From positions 62,001-126,000 of the forward strand of contig NZ_JAQQKW010000009.1 of NCBI RefSeq assembly GCF_028550395.1: a DNA stretch of 64,000 bases. Direction: 5' to 3'. Shown here piece by piece: positions 26,090-34,326 of the stretch. The notes beneath the pieces are model-generated. The model ran no database searches, was not told the DNA's origin, and saw only the letters and a program-made list of their open reading frames with translations. Made by a program: the position numbers and the translations under genes. The first letter of the stretch is position 1. Every line of letters starts with the position of its first letter. The DNA comes from Asticcacaulis currens (lineage in GTDB: Bacteria > Pseudomonadota > Alphaproteobacteria > Caulobacterales > Caulobacteraceae).

Positions 26090-26349
26090 CAGCCCGCTTT
26101 TCGGCTAACGGCATCGATATGTGTGCGCACCTGAGCGAAGGCTGCGTCCAAGTCAACACCTTCACCCTCCATCCCTTTGGCAATCTCGGCGCGCAGGGCT
26201 TCGCGTTGACGCTGTTTCTCCAGCTCGCGGTCTTCCAGCAGGCGCAGGCCTTCGCGGATCACCTCGCTGACATTGTTGTAGCGGCCGGTGGCGATCTGCG
26301 CCTTGATAAAGGCTTCGAAATGCGGACTGAGAGCAACCGAGGTCGGCAT
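26089..26349 (-). CDS. parD: ParD-family antitoxin
   Basis: An 86-residue ribbon-helix-helix antitoxin. TSVALSPHFEAFIKAQIATGRYNNVSEVIREGLRLLEDRE is the DNA-binding half. The acidic/helical C-terminus (DAAFAQVRTHIDAVSRKAG) should wrap the toxin. A perfect palindrome just upstream is its likely operator. Confidence 0.93.
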   Translation of the reverse strand: MPTSVALSPHFEAFIKAQIATGRYNNVSEVIREGLRLLEDRELEKQRQREALRAEIAKGMEGEGVDLDAAFAQVRTHIDAVSRKAG

Positions 26350-26363
26350 AGCAGGTTCCTATC

Positions 26364-26384
26364 TGTTACTAACTGATAGTAACA
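26364..26384. promoter_or_regulatory. parDE operator palindrome
   Basis: Perfect 8-bp inverted repeat TGTTACTA (26364-26371) / TAGTAACA (26377-26384) with a 5-bp spacer, 15 bp before the parD start. It fits binding of ParD dimers for autorepression. It lies within the 51-bp gap after the nucleoside hydrolase gene. Confidence 0.7.
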
Positions 26385-26400
26385 TCGCTCGCCGCTGCTC

Positions 26401-27384
26401 TCAAGCGCCACGCGTCAGGCCCCCGACCAGTTGCCGTTTGAAGCCGGGCAGGTCCTTCCACTGCGTCGCCACGCGTACCGGGCGACCCTTGCCGGGGTCG
26501 ATCAGGGTCATCCCCTCATCCGTCACGCGGAGCGGCAGGGTCTCCATCGCCAGTTTCGACTCATCAAAGGCCATTTCAACCGCCACAGCGTCGAATTGCA
26601 CCGAGCTTTGCTGCGTCAGGTCGAAGTCCTTGGCCATCCACGGCGCATTGGGCAGCCAGACCTTGCTGTTTTCGATACAGGCCACGGCGAAGGGATCACG
26701 GCTATGCCACAGCTTTTGCCAGTCCGCCCCGTCCAGCGTCACCAGACCGCAGGTATCGAGCGGCGTGATCGAACAGCCGAGCCAGTCGGCTTCGAAGATG
26801 GTGCGCAGCGCCGCCGGATCGACCTTGACATTATATTCGGCATCGGCCGGCGCAACGCCCTTATAGCCGATACGAACCGAGCCAAACATGCCGATAAAGC
26901 GCGCTTTCCGGGCCAGTTGCGGCTCGCGGCGCAAGGCTTCGGCCAGTTCGGTGGCCGGGCCAACACTGATAATGGTCACCGGATCGGGTGAGGCCATCAC
27001 CGTGTCGATCATGGCCAGAGCGGCGTCCTTGCGTACCACACCACGATAGGAAGCGAGCGTGTAATCCCCCAGCCATTCGGCCTGTGCGCCCGTCTCCTCG
27101 CCCTTCGGACGGCCCATGGCGATGGCCACGTCGCTGCGCCCGGCCAGGGTGAGCAGTTTGGCCGTCAGGCGGGCCTTGTACTGCGGGCTGCCCGCATCGG
27201 TCGCCACCAGTTTGAGCGCCAGTTCCGGCCGCCGCAGAAGGTATAAGAGCGCGAAGGTGTCATCGACATCGCCGCCGATGTCGGTATGGAAAATAACCGG
27301 CACAGGCTTGGGCGTCCTGGCGGCCACAGGCCCTGCCACCGACAGGGCCAGAGACGATAAGAGCAGGGTGCGACGGTCGAACAT
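26401..27384 (-). CDS. Inosine-uridine-type nucleoside hydrolase, exported
   Basis: A 327-residue protein with a signal peptide (RRTLLLSSLALSVAGPVAA; the RR could allow Tat export). The calcium-binding DIGGDVDD block is at residues 35-42, followed by ATDAGSPQYKA. The family cleaves the N-glycosidic bond of nucleosides to free base and ribose. Export makes it a periplasmic scavenging enzyme, matching the CNT nucleoside transporter encoded at 56.6 kb. The C-terminal DSRDPF/AVACIE portion is somewhat diverged, so base specificity is open. Confidence 0.87.
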   Translation of the reverse strand: MFDRRTLLLSSLALSVAGPVAARTPKPVPVIFHTDIGGDVDDTFALLYLLRRPELALKLVATDAGSPQYKARLTAKLLTLAGRSDVAIAMGRPKGEETGAQAEWLGDYTLASYRGVVRKDAALAMIDTVMASPDPVTIISVGPATELAEALRREPQLARKARFIGMFGSVRIGYKGVAPADAEYNVKVDPAALRTIFEADWLGCSITPLDTCGLVTLDGADWQKLWHSRDPFAVACIENSKVWLPNAPWMAKDFDLTQQSSVQFDAVAVEMAFDESKLAMETLPLRVTDEGMTLIDPGKGRPVRVATQWKDLPGFKRQLVGGLTRGA

Positions 27385-27434
27385 GAAAGGCTCCTTTGCT
27401 CAGAGCCTATCGTCCGACCGCCGTCACATCAAGG

Positions 27435-28352
27435 TCAGAACACGTCAACCGACTGCGTACCCTTGTCACTTAGGGCACGGTAGGCTGCTGCCGAGGCGCC
27501 ATAGATCAGCGCGTAGAAGCCGCCCATCAGCAGACCGCTTACGAGGGTCTGTACCAGATACATCGGAGTCAGAAGGGCACTGAGCGAACTGAAGTCGGGG
27601 CGGCTCATCTGGGTGATGGCCTGCGTCCAGCCCCCGCTCGTCCCGATCATCAGGGCGAAGATCAGGCAATAGACGATAATCGCAATGACGATCATCACCA
27701 GCCCCAGCAGCAGATAGCCGCCCAGCAGCTTCCAGCCCTGCCCCTTGGTCAGTTTGAAGCTGCCGAAAATATTGATCTTCTTCTCCGCAAAAGACTGTAC
27801 CGCCGCCAGCGACCAGCGGCTGATGATGTACAGAAAGGCACCAATGCCCCCAACGACCAGCAGAAAGATCAGTATACCGGCCACAATCTCGCTGAACTGG
27901 CCCACGATGGAAACAATCCCGATCAGTATGGCCAGCGCAATGCCGAACACGATATAGAAGAGAAAGAAGGCCAGCGCCCACAAGATCCCGACCGCTATCT
28001 GACGTAACTCATCGCCCCCCAGTTTTAAAGAGGCAAAACCGCCCTCACCCGGCTGCAACTGGCTGCGGAACACCGCGCACTGGATGATGGCCGCGACGAC
28101 CAGACCCAGCACAATGAGAATCAGGTAGGCCGGAGCCAGATTGCCCATATAGCCGAACACCTGCATAGGGTCGGCATCAGGCGTGGTCCGATAGTTTTGG
28201 AGCGCCGTCAGGGCCGGACCTGCCATCACGACCAGAACCAGCGACGACACCACACTGACCGCCAGATAGACCAGCCCCCAGACCAGCACCGCCAGCGGGT
28301 TCTTCTTGATGATTTCGATGCCCGCAAAGGCAAAATCAATGGAAAGTTTCAT
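27435..28352 (-). CDS. Multi-pass membrane protein of unknown function
   Basis: A 305-residue protein with about six membrane helices (near 20-44, 72-95, 115-150, 153-178, 212-245 and 262-290). It begins MKLSIDFAFAGIEIIKKNPLA and carries ISRWSLAAVQSFAEKKINIFGSFKLTKGQGWKLLGGYLL before the fifth helix, a pattern common in alphaproteobacterial glycerophosphoryl-diester-type membrane-domain (YciC-like) proteins. No catalytic residues are evident. Transcribed leftward toward the nucleoside hydrolase, 50 bp away. Confidence 0.7.
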   Translation of the reverse strand: MKLSIDFAFAGIEIIKKNPLAVLVWGLVYLAVSVVSSLVLVVMAGPALTALQNYRTTPDADPMQVFGYMGNLAPAYLILIVLGLVVAAIIQCAVFRSQLQPGEGGFASLKLGGDELRQIAVGILWALAFFLFYIVFGIALAILIGIVSIVGQFSEIVAGILIFLLVVGGIGAFLYIISRWSLAAVQSFAEKKINIFGSFKLTKGQGWKLLGGYLLLGLVMIVIAIIVYCLIFALMIGTSGGWTQAITQMSRPDFSSLSALLTPMYLVQTLVSGLLMGGFYALIYGASAAAYRALSDKGTQSVDVF

Positions 28353-28468
28353 AATACCCCCTCCCTTTCAGAGGTTTCAAACCTAGCGCAAATGGAGAGG
28401 GACGCAAGGCCCCTCTCCGGATCATCAGGGTTTCCGACGGAAACATAATGATCTGGATTATCTTTTGA

Positions 28469-28560
28469 CCCTCGCCGACAGCGGCACCGCCACCCTGGCC
28501 ACCGCCTCACTGGCGGCTTGAGCGGAATGATCCCAAAGAGACCCTTCCGCTTTGAGTACA
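28469..28560. repeat. GGCCACCGCCTCA...TGGCGGC repeat, copy 1
   Basis: Starts CCCTCGCCG and contains a hairpin around GCCGCC/GGCGGC plus the block GGCTTGAGCGGAATGA. A second copy is at 50910-50999. It ends at the stop codon of the prohibitin-like gene, so it may also act in transcript 3' processing. Confidence 0.6.
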
Positions 28561-28561
28561 G

Positions 28562-29443
28562 TTAATCCGCCTTTTTCAGGTCGATGAACGGCGTGGCCGA
28601 ACCCGTCACCTGAGGCAGTTTGCCGTCCCACTTTTCGATGGCGCGAAGCTGCACCACGCCGGGGCTGGCGGCGATCGACTGGGCAATCAGGCGGTTGGCC
28701 TCGGCCTGACCGCGGGCCTCTTCGATCCTGGCATCGGCCTGCGCCTTGGCCACAGCGACCTGCGCCTGAGCGGCGGCCGCGTCGGCGTCGGCCTTGGTCT
28801 TGGCCTGAATCGAATCAAGGATCACCTGCGGGTAGCGAATGGTGCCGATCCAGTCGAGCTGACTGATATTGACGCCCTGCGGCTCCCACTTGCGGTTGAC
28901 GCGGGCCAGCGCCTTCTGGATCACCTGCTGACGACCGCCGCGATAGAGGAACTCGACACTGACCAGCTCGGTTTCCGCCGCAATGGCCGAACGCACATCG
29001 TTGCGGATCGGGCCTTCGAACATCTGATCGAAGGTCAGGCGATAACGCTTGTAAAGCTCTGGCGCTTTGCCCGCGTCGATGCGCATGACAAGCTGCACGT
29101 CCGCCGTCATGGGCAGGGCGTTGTTGTCCGAGAAGTTGATCTCCTCGTTTTCCGGGCCGCGCTCATCCTTTTCGCGCGTATAGGTATAGGTGCGCTGAAT
29201 GGCCGGGAATTCGATGATACGCTCCCCGATCAGGTTGAGGTGCCAGCCCGACGGCAGGGCGGCCTTGTCCACCCCGGCATTGGGGCCCAGCGTGCGGATC
29301 TTCACGCCGACATTGCCGGGCTGGATCGTCTGACCGCACGAGGCGAGACCGATGAGCGTCAAAAGCGCCACGGCACCCAGAGGCGCATAGACCTTCCAGC
29401 GGGCCGGAAGTTTAGGCACGGAGTTCAGATTATTCAGATTCAT
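28562..29443 (-). CDS. Prohibitin/SPFH-domain lipoprotein
   Basis: A 293-residue protein with an N-terminal hydrophobic segment and lipobox (LASC, Cys36). It has a band-7/SPFH domain (about 37-200; GNVGVKIRTLGPNAGVDKAALPSGWHL, VSVEFLYRGGRQQVIQKAL) and an Ala/Gln/Glu-rich coiled coil (about 205-262). SPFH proteins form large membrane-anchored rings that organise membrane domains or shield proteases. A lipobox instead of a plain membrane anchor is a noteworthy detail, although relatives annotated as prohibitin-like lipoproteins exist. Single gene, with its own promoter region upstream. Confidence 0.82.
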   Translation of the reverse strand: MNLNNLNSVPKLPARWKVYAPLGAVALLTLIGLASCGQTIQPGNVGVKIRTLGPNAGVDKAALPSGWHLNLIGERIIEFPAIQRTYTYTREKDERGPENEEINFSDNNALPMTADVQLVMRIDAGKAPELYKRYRLTFDQMFEGPIRNDVRSAIAAETELVSVEFLYRGGRQQVIQKALARVNRKWEPQGVNISQLDWIGTIRYPQVILDSIQAKTKADADAAAAQAQVAVAKAQADARIEEARGQAEANRLIAQSIAASPGVVQLRAIEKWDGKLPQVTGSATPFIDLKKAD

Positions 29444-29897
29444 AAGCGTTTGCGGTCCGCCGGTAGCCGGCGCGATCCGTCCTTTCCAGGATTGAGAGCG
29501 GGTTTAAAGACAAAAGGATACGCGCCCTGAAAAAGGGGTGGCATCGTCTGGGTTTCGGGGCTTGATCGCAAGTAAAGCAAATATGGGCTGGGCCGAGATT
29601 TCGACTAGCAGACGGAGGCGTAAGATAAATCAAATCCAGCCTGTCCATCTTCATTCAGGGGCCGCGCATCTGTTCAGAGCGGCTATGCTTTTTGTTTGGC
29701 GATCCTTGACCTTTGCGTTGGTTACACTCCGTTACACCGGAGAATGTGGATATATTACAGGGTCACAGCTTTGCCACAAAGCGAATCCGGACAACGATAA
29801 CGCGGATGTGATCAGGGGAGACGCATGACACACTTTCGCCGCCATTTTCATCATGGATAAAGGGCAAAACACACCCGTTGCACCTTTGGGGGCCCTC
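29444..29897. other. 454-bp divergent intergenic region
   Basis: Lies between the prohibitin-like gene and the DsbA-like gene. It holds a direct repeat GTTACAC-TCC-GTTACAC (29723-29739) overlapping a small inverted repeat CTCCG/CGGAG. A short possible leader reading frame at 29825-29860 has a strong ribosome site (see next entry). I see no longer gene with coding character. Confidence 0.5.
29825..29860 (+). CDS. Possible 11-residue His-rich leader peptide
   Basis: ATG at 29825 preceded by GGGGAG, encoding MTHFRRHFHHG and a TAA stop (29858-29860). Four of eleven residues are histidine. It ends 37 bp before the ATG of the DsbA-like lipoprotein. Could be a regulatory leader or chance; no hisL-like terminator/antiterminator pair is obvious. 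Confidence 0.25.
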   Translation: MTHFRRHFHHG

Positions 29898-30536
29898 ATG
29901 ACCAAAACCTTTTCCGCTCTGCGCCTGACGGTGGCGGCACTCCTGATGCTGGGCCTGGCCGCCTGTGGTCAGTCCGGGTCAAAGGGGGCCATCAAGGTCG
30001 ATGAACTGAGCGAAGGCAAGGCCGACGCGCCGGTAACCGTGGTCGAATACGCCTCTGTGGCCTGCCCCATCTGCGCGCAGGTCAATGAAAAGATGATGCC
30101 CGCTTTCAAAAGCAAATATGTCGAAACGGGCAAGGTGCGCTATGTCTATCGCCCCATGATGACCGGCAATGCGGCGGTCGCGGCTGCCGGGCACATGCTG
30201 GCCAACTGCGTGTCGCGCGACAAGGCCCTGACAGTGATCGACGCGATCATGCGCGCTCAGCCGGAAATGGATCAGGGCGGCGCGCCGGAACAGTACGCCA
30301 ATGCCCGCCCGGTCCTGCTGCGTATCGCACAATCGGCGGGCCTGAGCGAGGCCGACTTTAACCGCTGCGTCACCGATCCGGCGGGACTGAATGCCCTCAA
30401 TGAGTTGAACCAGCAGGCGCTGAAAGACGGCGTCACCGGCACGCCGACCTTCCTGATCAATGGCAAGACGGTTCAGCTTAACCGCTATGAGATCGACGAG
30501 CTTTCGGCGCAAATCGACCCGCTGCTGAAGAAATAG
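29898..30536 (+). CDS. DsbA-family thiol oxidoreductase, lipoprotein
   Basis: A 212-residue protein. Lipoprotein signal peptide ending LAACG (lipidated Cys23), then a thioredoxin-fold DsbA domain with the active-site CPIC (Cys56, Cys59) in VEYASVACPICAQ and the cis-proline loop GTPTF near residue 185. It should oxidise, or with a different partner isomerise, disulfides in the periplasm, tethered to a membrane. The ATG at 29898 gives a proper signal peptide; an ATG at 29853 would bury it. Convergent with the broken NADAR gene. Confidence 0.88.
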   Translation: MTKTFSALRLTVAALLMLGLAACGQSGSKGAIKVDELSEGKADAPVTVVEYASVACPICAQVNEKMMPAFKSKYVETGKVRYVYRPMMTGNAAVAAAGHMLANCVSRDKALTVIDAIMRAQPEMDQGGAPEQYANARPVLLRIAQSAGLSEADFNRCVTDPAGLNALNELNQQALKDGVTGTPTFLINGKTVQLNRYEIDELSAQIDPLLKK

Positions 30537-30968
30537 CTACCTTAACTCTGCCCTGACTTGCATCAGCAATTGACCCAGACGGTTCTGACCGCTGCCGTCT
30601 CCGCCGATACCCCAGTAGAAATCATGGGGCGACGCCTCCGCCAGTTCCTCATCTCCCGTGGACAGGAGCAGGGCCTTGAGCTTGTAATGCGTCGAAAACT
30701 TTTGCCTCAGTGCGGCCAGCATGACCATGTCACGCCGTTCATCCCAGTCCGGCCACAATCGAAAAGCCCGAGACTGCCCCATTGATTTGGCCATCTTAGG
30801 CGTCGAGGCCTTGGCTATGCGCGCACGATAGTCTGGATCGACAAACTTCTAAGCCTGGAAATAGTGCTCCACTGTCGGCCACCACACACCCTCCATCTGG
30901 AAGCCGTGCGGCGAGAAGTTGGAAAATTCGGCGTAGGCATCCGTCTGCCCATAAAACCAGATCGTCAT
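30537..30968 (-). pseudogene. NADAR-family (YbiA-like) gene with in-frame amber codon
   Basis: Reading leftward from ATG 30968 gives MTIWFYGQTDAYAEFSNFSP, then GVWWPTVEHYFQA, then TAG at 30851-30849, then KFVDPDYRARIAKASTPKMAK and on to a normal end at 30537, all in one frame (143 codons). NADAR proteins normally read EHYFQAQKF at this place, so a single CAG-to-TAG change accounts for the stop at codon 40. NADAR enzymes are N-glycosidases acting on riboflavin intermediates or ADP-ribosylated guanine. The ATG overlaps the stop of the upstream TPR gene (ATGA). A sequencing error or suppression remains possible. Confidence 0.85.
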
Positions 30969-33900
30969 GCCGTCTTGGGGGCCGGGGCCGCAGGCGCGGG
31001 TGGCGCATTCTGCGTGCGGAACTTCTGCTTCATGGCCGCGACCCAGGCGGTGAAGCTATCGGTCTGGGCGGCCGCGGTGGCAAAGTCCGAGGCGCGCAGC
31101 GGCCCGTTATCCAGACCGGCCAGAGCCACGCGCACCGCATCGCCATTCTGGGCCGTATCGGCGTATTTGCCAAAGCGCTGCGACAGGCGGTCCAGCGATT
31201 TCTGGTCACTGGCCAGACTGTAGGCCACCCCGGCGCGGATCAGATTGGCCTCTTCGCCGATGGCCAGCGCGCCGTCCTTCTTCCAGCGGTCGCCCAGACG
31301 CCGCTCCAGCAGCGCCCCGGCCTTCGCCCAGTCCTTTTGCCGCCACAGTATGTCGGCGCGCACATCCAGCGCTTCGGGCGACATGTCGGTGCCCAGCACC
31401 TCCAGTGCGTGATCGGGGCGGTTCAATTCGTTCAGCGCCCGCGCCTCCAGCACGCGACGCTCGGTCAGGACGGGCTTGGGCAAGAGGGTGTTGCGCGTTT
31501 TCCAGATGGCCTGAAGCGCCTTTTCGGGCTGACGGTTCATCAGGTGAATGGCCGCCAGATCGGCCGCCATCTGCGCCTTGGCAACGCCCTGAAGGCGATT
31601 GTCGATCTGATATTGCAGCAGGTCGGCGGCCTGAGACAGAAGATCGACCTCGACCAGACGGCGGACCATGCGCCGCACCATGGCATCGCCGTCGGCCCCG
31701 ACCGGCGTCAGGTCCCTGAAATCAAAATAAAGGCCAAGGGCTTCGATGGGTTGCAGGCCATCGGCCATACCGTCCAGAAACAGACTGCGGAAGGCGGTGG
31801 TAAGTTTCTGATTGATATCAACCGCATCGGGCCGGTTGAAGAAGGAACTCCCCGCCCCGCGTAGCACCTCAAGGGCCTCGCGATAGCGGCCCTGGGTGAG
31901 GTAGATGTCGGCCATGGTGCGGATGGTTTCAAGCTCCGTCTCGTCGCCACGCCAGCGGAAGCGCAAGGAACTGAGCAGTTGCAGCGTCGCATCGGGCTTG
32001 GCTTCGCCCAGTTCCAGCTTCAGACGCGCCGCGCGCAGTTGCGCCGGTGTGTTGATGCGGTCTGAGGTCGCCTTGGAGATGGCGGCATAGACGCGATAGG
32101 CGCGCGCCTTGTCGCCCTGCGCCTCGATGATTTCGGCCTGCACAAGCTGCGCCTCCAGCCGGTCGAGCGGTGGCACGTCCTGCGAGGCCGCAAAAACGAT
32201 CAGGTCCCAGGCCGTCGTGGTATCTTTCAGCGCCAGAGCGGCGCGGGCATTGGCCGTGGCAAAGCGCGTGCGCCATTCGGGCGCAAAACCCTCCATAGCC
32301 GATACGCCCTCGGCAAAGGCCTTGCGCGCCTCTTCGTATTGACGACCGCGTTCGGCGATATAGCCGCGCCACAGATTGGCCGCCGGATCGTTTTGCAGGG
32401 CCGAGGAGTCCAGATCGACCTGGGCATCGGACAAACGTCCGGCCATCACCTTGGCCACCACCTTGAGACCGCGCACCTGCGGATCGCCAAGGCTGCGCGG
32501 GTTGTTTTTGGTCAGAAGATCAAGCACGCCCTGCGCCTCGAAATTCATCCCCTGCCCGATCAGAAAACGCGCCAGATCAAGGCGTGCGGCATAGGGCCCT
32601 TCGGCCCCGGCCCCCTGCTCCTCGGCGGCGGCCTCCTGAAGGCGGTTATAGGTCTTGAGGAAACCGTCCGCCGGCATCTGGCTCCACGACGGGTCAGGCA
32701 GGGTCGGGAACAGGGCGGGCTTAAAACCCGCGCGGTCGGGTTTCTGCACCCCTTCGCCGTTGGACGACAACAGCAGACCGCCGGGGCGCGTGACCGCCAC
32801 GCGATCGCCTTCGACCGTGACCAGAATGTCGGGCGTCATGCGCTCGACCATCACGCCTTGCGCCGTGGCCCCGATGGAGGCCTGAAGCGTTGTGCGATCG
32901 TCGCGCACAGCCTTGGCCGGACCGGGCGCGGGAATAACGGCGATGCGGTCGCCGACCATGGGGTCACGAATCCACGCCACGCGCTTGGCCCCGGCCAGAT
33001 TGAGGGTCAGGGTGGGTGAGCCGGTGGTGTCGTCGCGCTTGACCGCGACCTCACTGGCTTCGGCGGTCAGCGGACGCCCGCCGACCCGCACGCGCCAGGT
33101 CGCCCCTTCTGTATCGACCGACAGGCCCGCCGCCGACGGGGCCACCAGCCGCAGGGCGGTGAAGCCGTCATTCTTGACCCAGTTGGCCTCGGTGACGACG
33201 CTGCCGTCTTTCAGGCCCGCCGGCAGACGGAAATCGACCTCGCGGTCAAACACCATCCACACGGCTTCACCGCGGCGAAAGACGGCCGCTCCGGTGACTT
33301 CGGGGAAGGGAAAATCGAGTTGCACCCCATCCTGAACGCGCACCTGTTTGAGCGCGACAACGGGCACGGCGACCCTGACCTTGGTTTCGGTGGCCGGGGT
33401 CGGCGGCAATTCGCCGTCCTTGCGGTCTTCGGCAGCCACGGTTTTCAGAACCTGTGCCGCTTCGCCGTGATCGTCCTTGCTGTCGATCTGCACGAAGACC
33501 GCCCCGTCGGACCGGCCGAAACGCGCCTTGGCCCCATCGTCGAGGGTCAGGACGATTTCGCTGGCCCGGGCGTCGCGGCGCATCTCCACGAGCTTGATGC
33601 CCGTCGGCGGATTGACGCGCAAATCGCCAATATCAGGCGTCTTTTGTCCCGGCAGGCGGATGATCACCTGCCCCTTGTCGCTGCGCACCGAGGCGCGCGA
33701 CCCGACGGAGCCATAGAGTTCGACGCGGCTGACGCCCCCATTGCGCCCGACGCGCAGGTCGATTTCACTTTTGGAAGCGAGAGCGGCGGCCACCTGATCG
33801 GCCAGAGGTGCCGATACGGCCAGACCGGCGGCCCCCAGCCCGGTCAGGGCGACCGCCGCGGCGGCAAAGCGGATGTTGCGCACCGTGAATCCCGCAGACG

Positions 33901-33985
33901 CGGCCCCGCGCGACGGGTAACGCATCAGCGTTTCCGCGTTCAGCGCGGCTTTCAGCCGTGACAGGTCGTGAGGTGGGCGCGTCAT
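30965..33985 (-). CDS. Giant TPR-repeat membrane protein linked to flagellar genes
   Basis: A 1006-residue protein. A short cytoplasmic N-terminus with RYPSRG precedes one membrane helix (about 38-62), then beta-rich AMIN-like stretches (about 70-400). A long array of tetratricopeptide-like helices (about 450-960) ends in a Pro/Ala-rich tail. No enzyme motif. It is downstream of fliL-fliM-DUF6468-motE-like but has its own upstream region containing an exact CtrA box, so it is probably cell-cycle-timed. A scaffolding role in motor or polar organelle assembly is inferred from context only. NADAR is coupled behind it by ATGA overlap. Confidence 0.75.
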   Translation of the reverse strand: MTRPPHDLSRLKAALNAETLMRYPSRGAASAGFTVRNIRFAAAAVALTGLGAAGLAVSAPLADQVAAALASKSEIDLRVGRNGGVSRVELYGSVGSRASVRSDKGQVIIRLPGQKTPDIGDLRVNPPTGIKLVEMRRDARASEIVLTLDDGAKARFGRSDGAVFVQIDSKDDHGEAAQVLKTVAAEDRKDGELPPTPATETKVRVAVPVVALKQVRVQDGVQLDFPFPEVTGAAVFRRGEAVWMVFDREVDFRLPAGLKDGSVVTEANWVKNDGFTALRLVAPSAAGLSVDTEGATWRVRVGGRPLTAEASEVAVKRDDTTGSPTLTLNLAGAKRVAWIRDPMVGDRIAVIPAPGPAKAVRDDRTTLQASIGATAQGVMVERMTPDILVTVEGDRVAVTRPGGLLLSSNGEGVQKPDRAGFKPALFPTLPDPSWSQMPADGFLKTYNRLQEAAAEEQGAGAEGPYAARLDLARFLIGQGMNFEAQGVLDLLTKNNPRSLGDPQVRGLKVVAKVMAGRLSDAQVDLDSSALQNDPAANLWRGYIAERGRQYEEARKAFAEGVSAMEGFAPEWRTRFATANARAALALKDTTTAWDLIVFAASQDVPPLDRLEAQLVQAEIIEAQGDKARAYRVYAAISKATSDRINTPAQLRAARLKLELGEAKPDATLQLLSSLRFRWRGDETELETIRTMADIYLTQGRYREALEVLRGAGSSFFNRPDAVDINQKLTTAFRSLFLDGMADGLQPIEALGLYFDFRDLTPVGADGDAMVRRMVRRLVEVDLLSQAADLLQYQIDNRLQGVAKAQMAADLAAIHLMNRQPEKALQAIWKTRNTLLPKPVLTERRVLEARALNELNRPDHALEVLGTDMSPEALDVRADILWRQKDWAKAGALLERRLGDRWKKDGALAIGEEANLIRAGVAYSLASDQKSLDRLSQRFGKYADTAQNGDAVRVALAGLDNGPLRASDFATAAAQTDSFTAWVAAMKQKFRTQNAPPAPAAPAPKTA

Positions 33986-34013
33986 GACGCTCGAATCCTT
34001 GCCCTGATTGGGC

Positions 34014-34028
34014 TTAAGGCACGGTTAA
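34014..34028. promoter_or_regulatory. Consensus CtrA box upstream of the TPR gene
   Basis: TTAA-GGCACGG-TTAA, exact match to TTAA-N7-TTAA, 29-43 bp upstream of the TPR start. It is followed by TTAA-CGACAGG-GTAA, sharing the second half, so two overlapping sites are possible. The closeness to the start suggests that CtrA covers or adjoins the promoter. Confidence 0.7.
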
Positions 34029-34167
34029 CGACAGGGTAACGAAGATTGATTTTTGGAGTCAATGATCCGTCAGTTTGTCGGGTAACCGATGGTAAATCGC
34101 TGCGCGGAGCGCAAAAAAAGAAAGGGGGACACGCTGCATAAGGTTAACGGTCGCACCGGAACGTCCC

Positions 34168-34253
34168 AAAGCCCCCACCACCACATCTTACCTGATTTCG
34201 CTACGCTCATCAGGCTCGTGCGGTCCCCCTCCCCAGTAAACTGGGGAGGTATA
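34168..34253. repeat. AAGCCCCCACCACC / GGGGAGGTAT repeat, copy 2
   Basis: Shares AAGCCCCCACCACC and the terminal GGGGAGGTATAA with the copy at 11390. The hairpin arms are CCTCCCCAGT (34228-34237) and ACTGGGGAGG (34240-34249): the loop-proximal three bases differ from copy 1 on both arms, keeping the pairing. Confidence 0.6.
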
Positions 34254-34326
34254 ATAGTCGGGTGCAGGGGCCATGCCCCTGCCCGCCGGAGGCAAATAAA
34301 GCCCGCCGGAGGCCATACGGCACCGG

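Larger units (their letters stand above)
33986..34326. other. 341-bp intergenic region with CtrA box and repeats
   Basis: Lies between the TPR gene and the MotE-like gene, both leftward. It carries the CtrA box at 34014-34028 and the AAGCCCCCACCACC/GGGGAGGTAT repeat at 34168-34253. A further short repeat, GCCCGCCGGAGGC, occurs twice (34277-34289 and 34301-34313). No gene seen. Confidence 0.6.
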
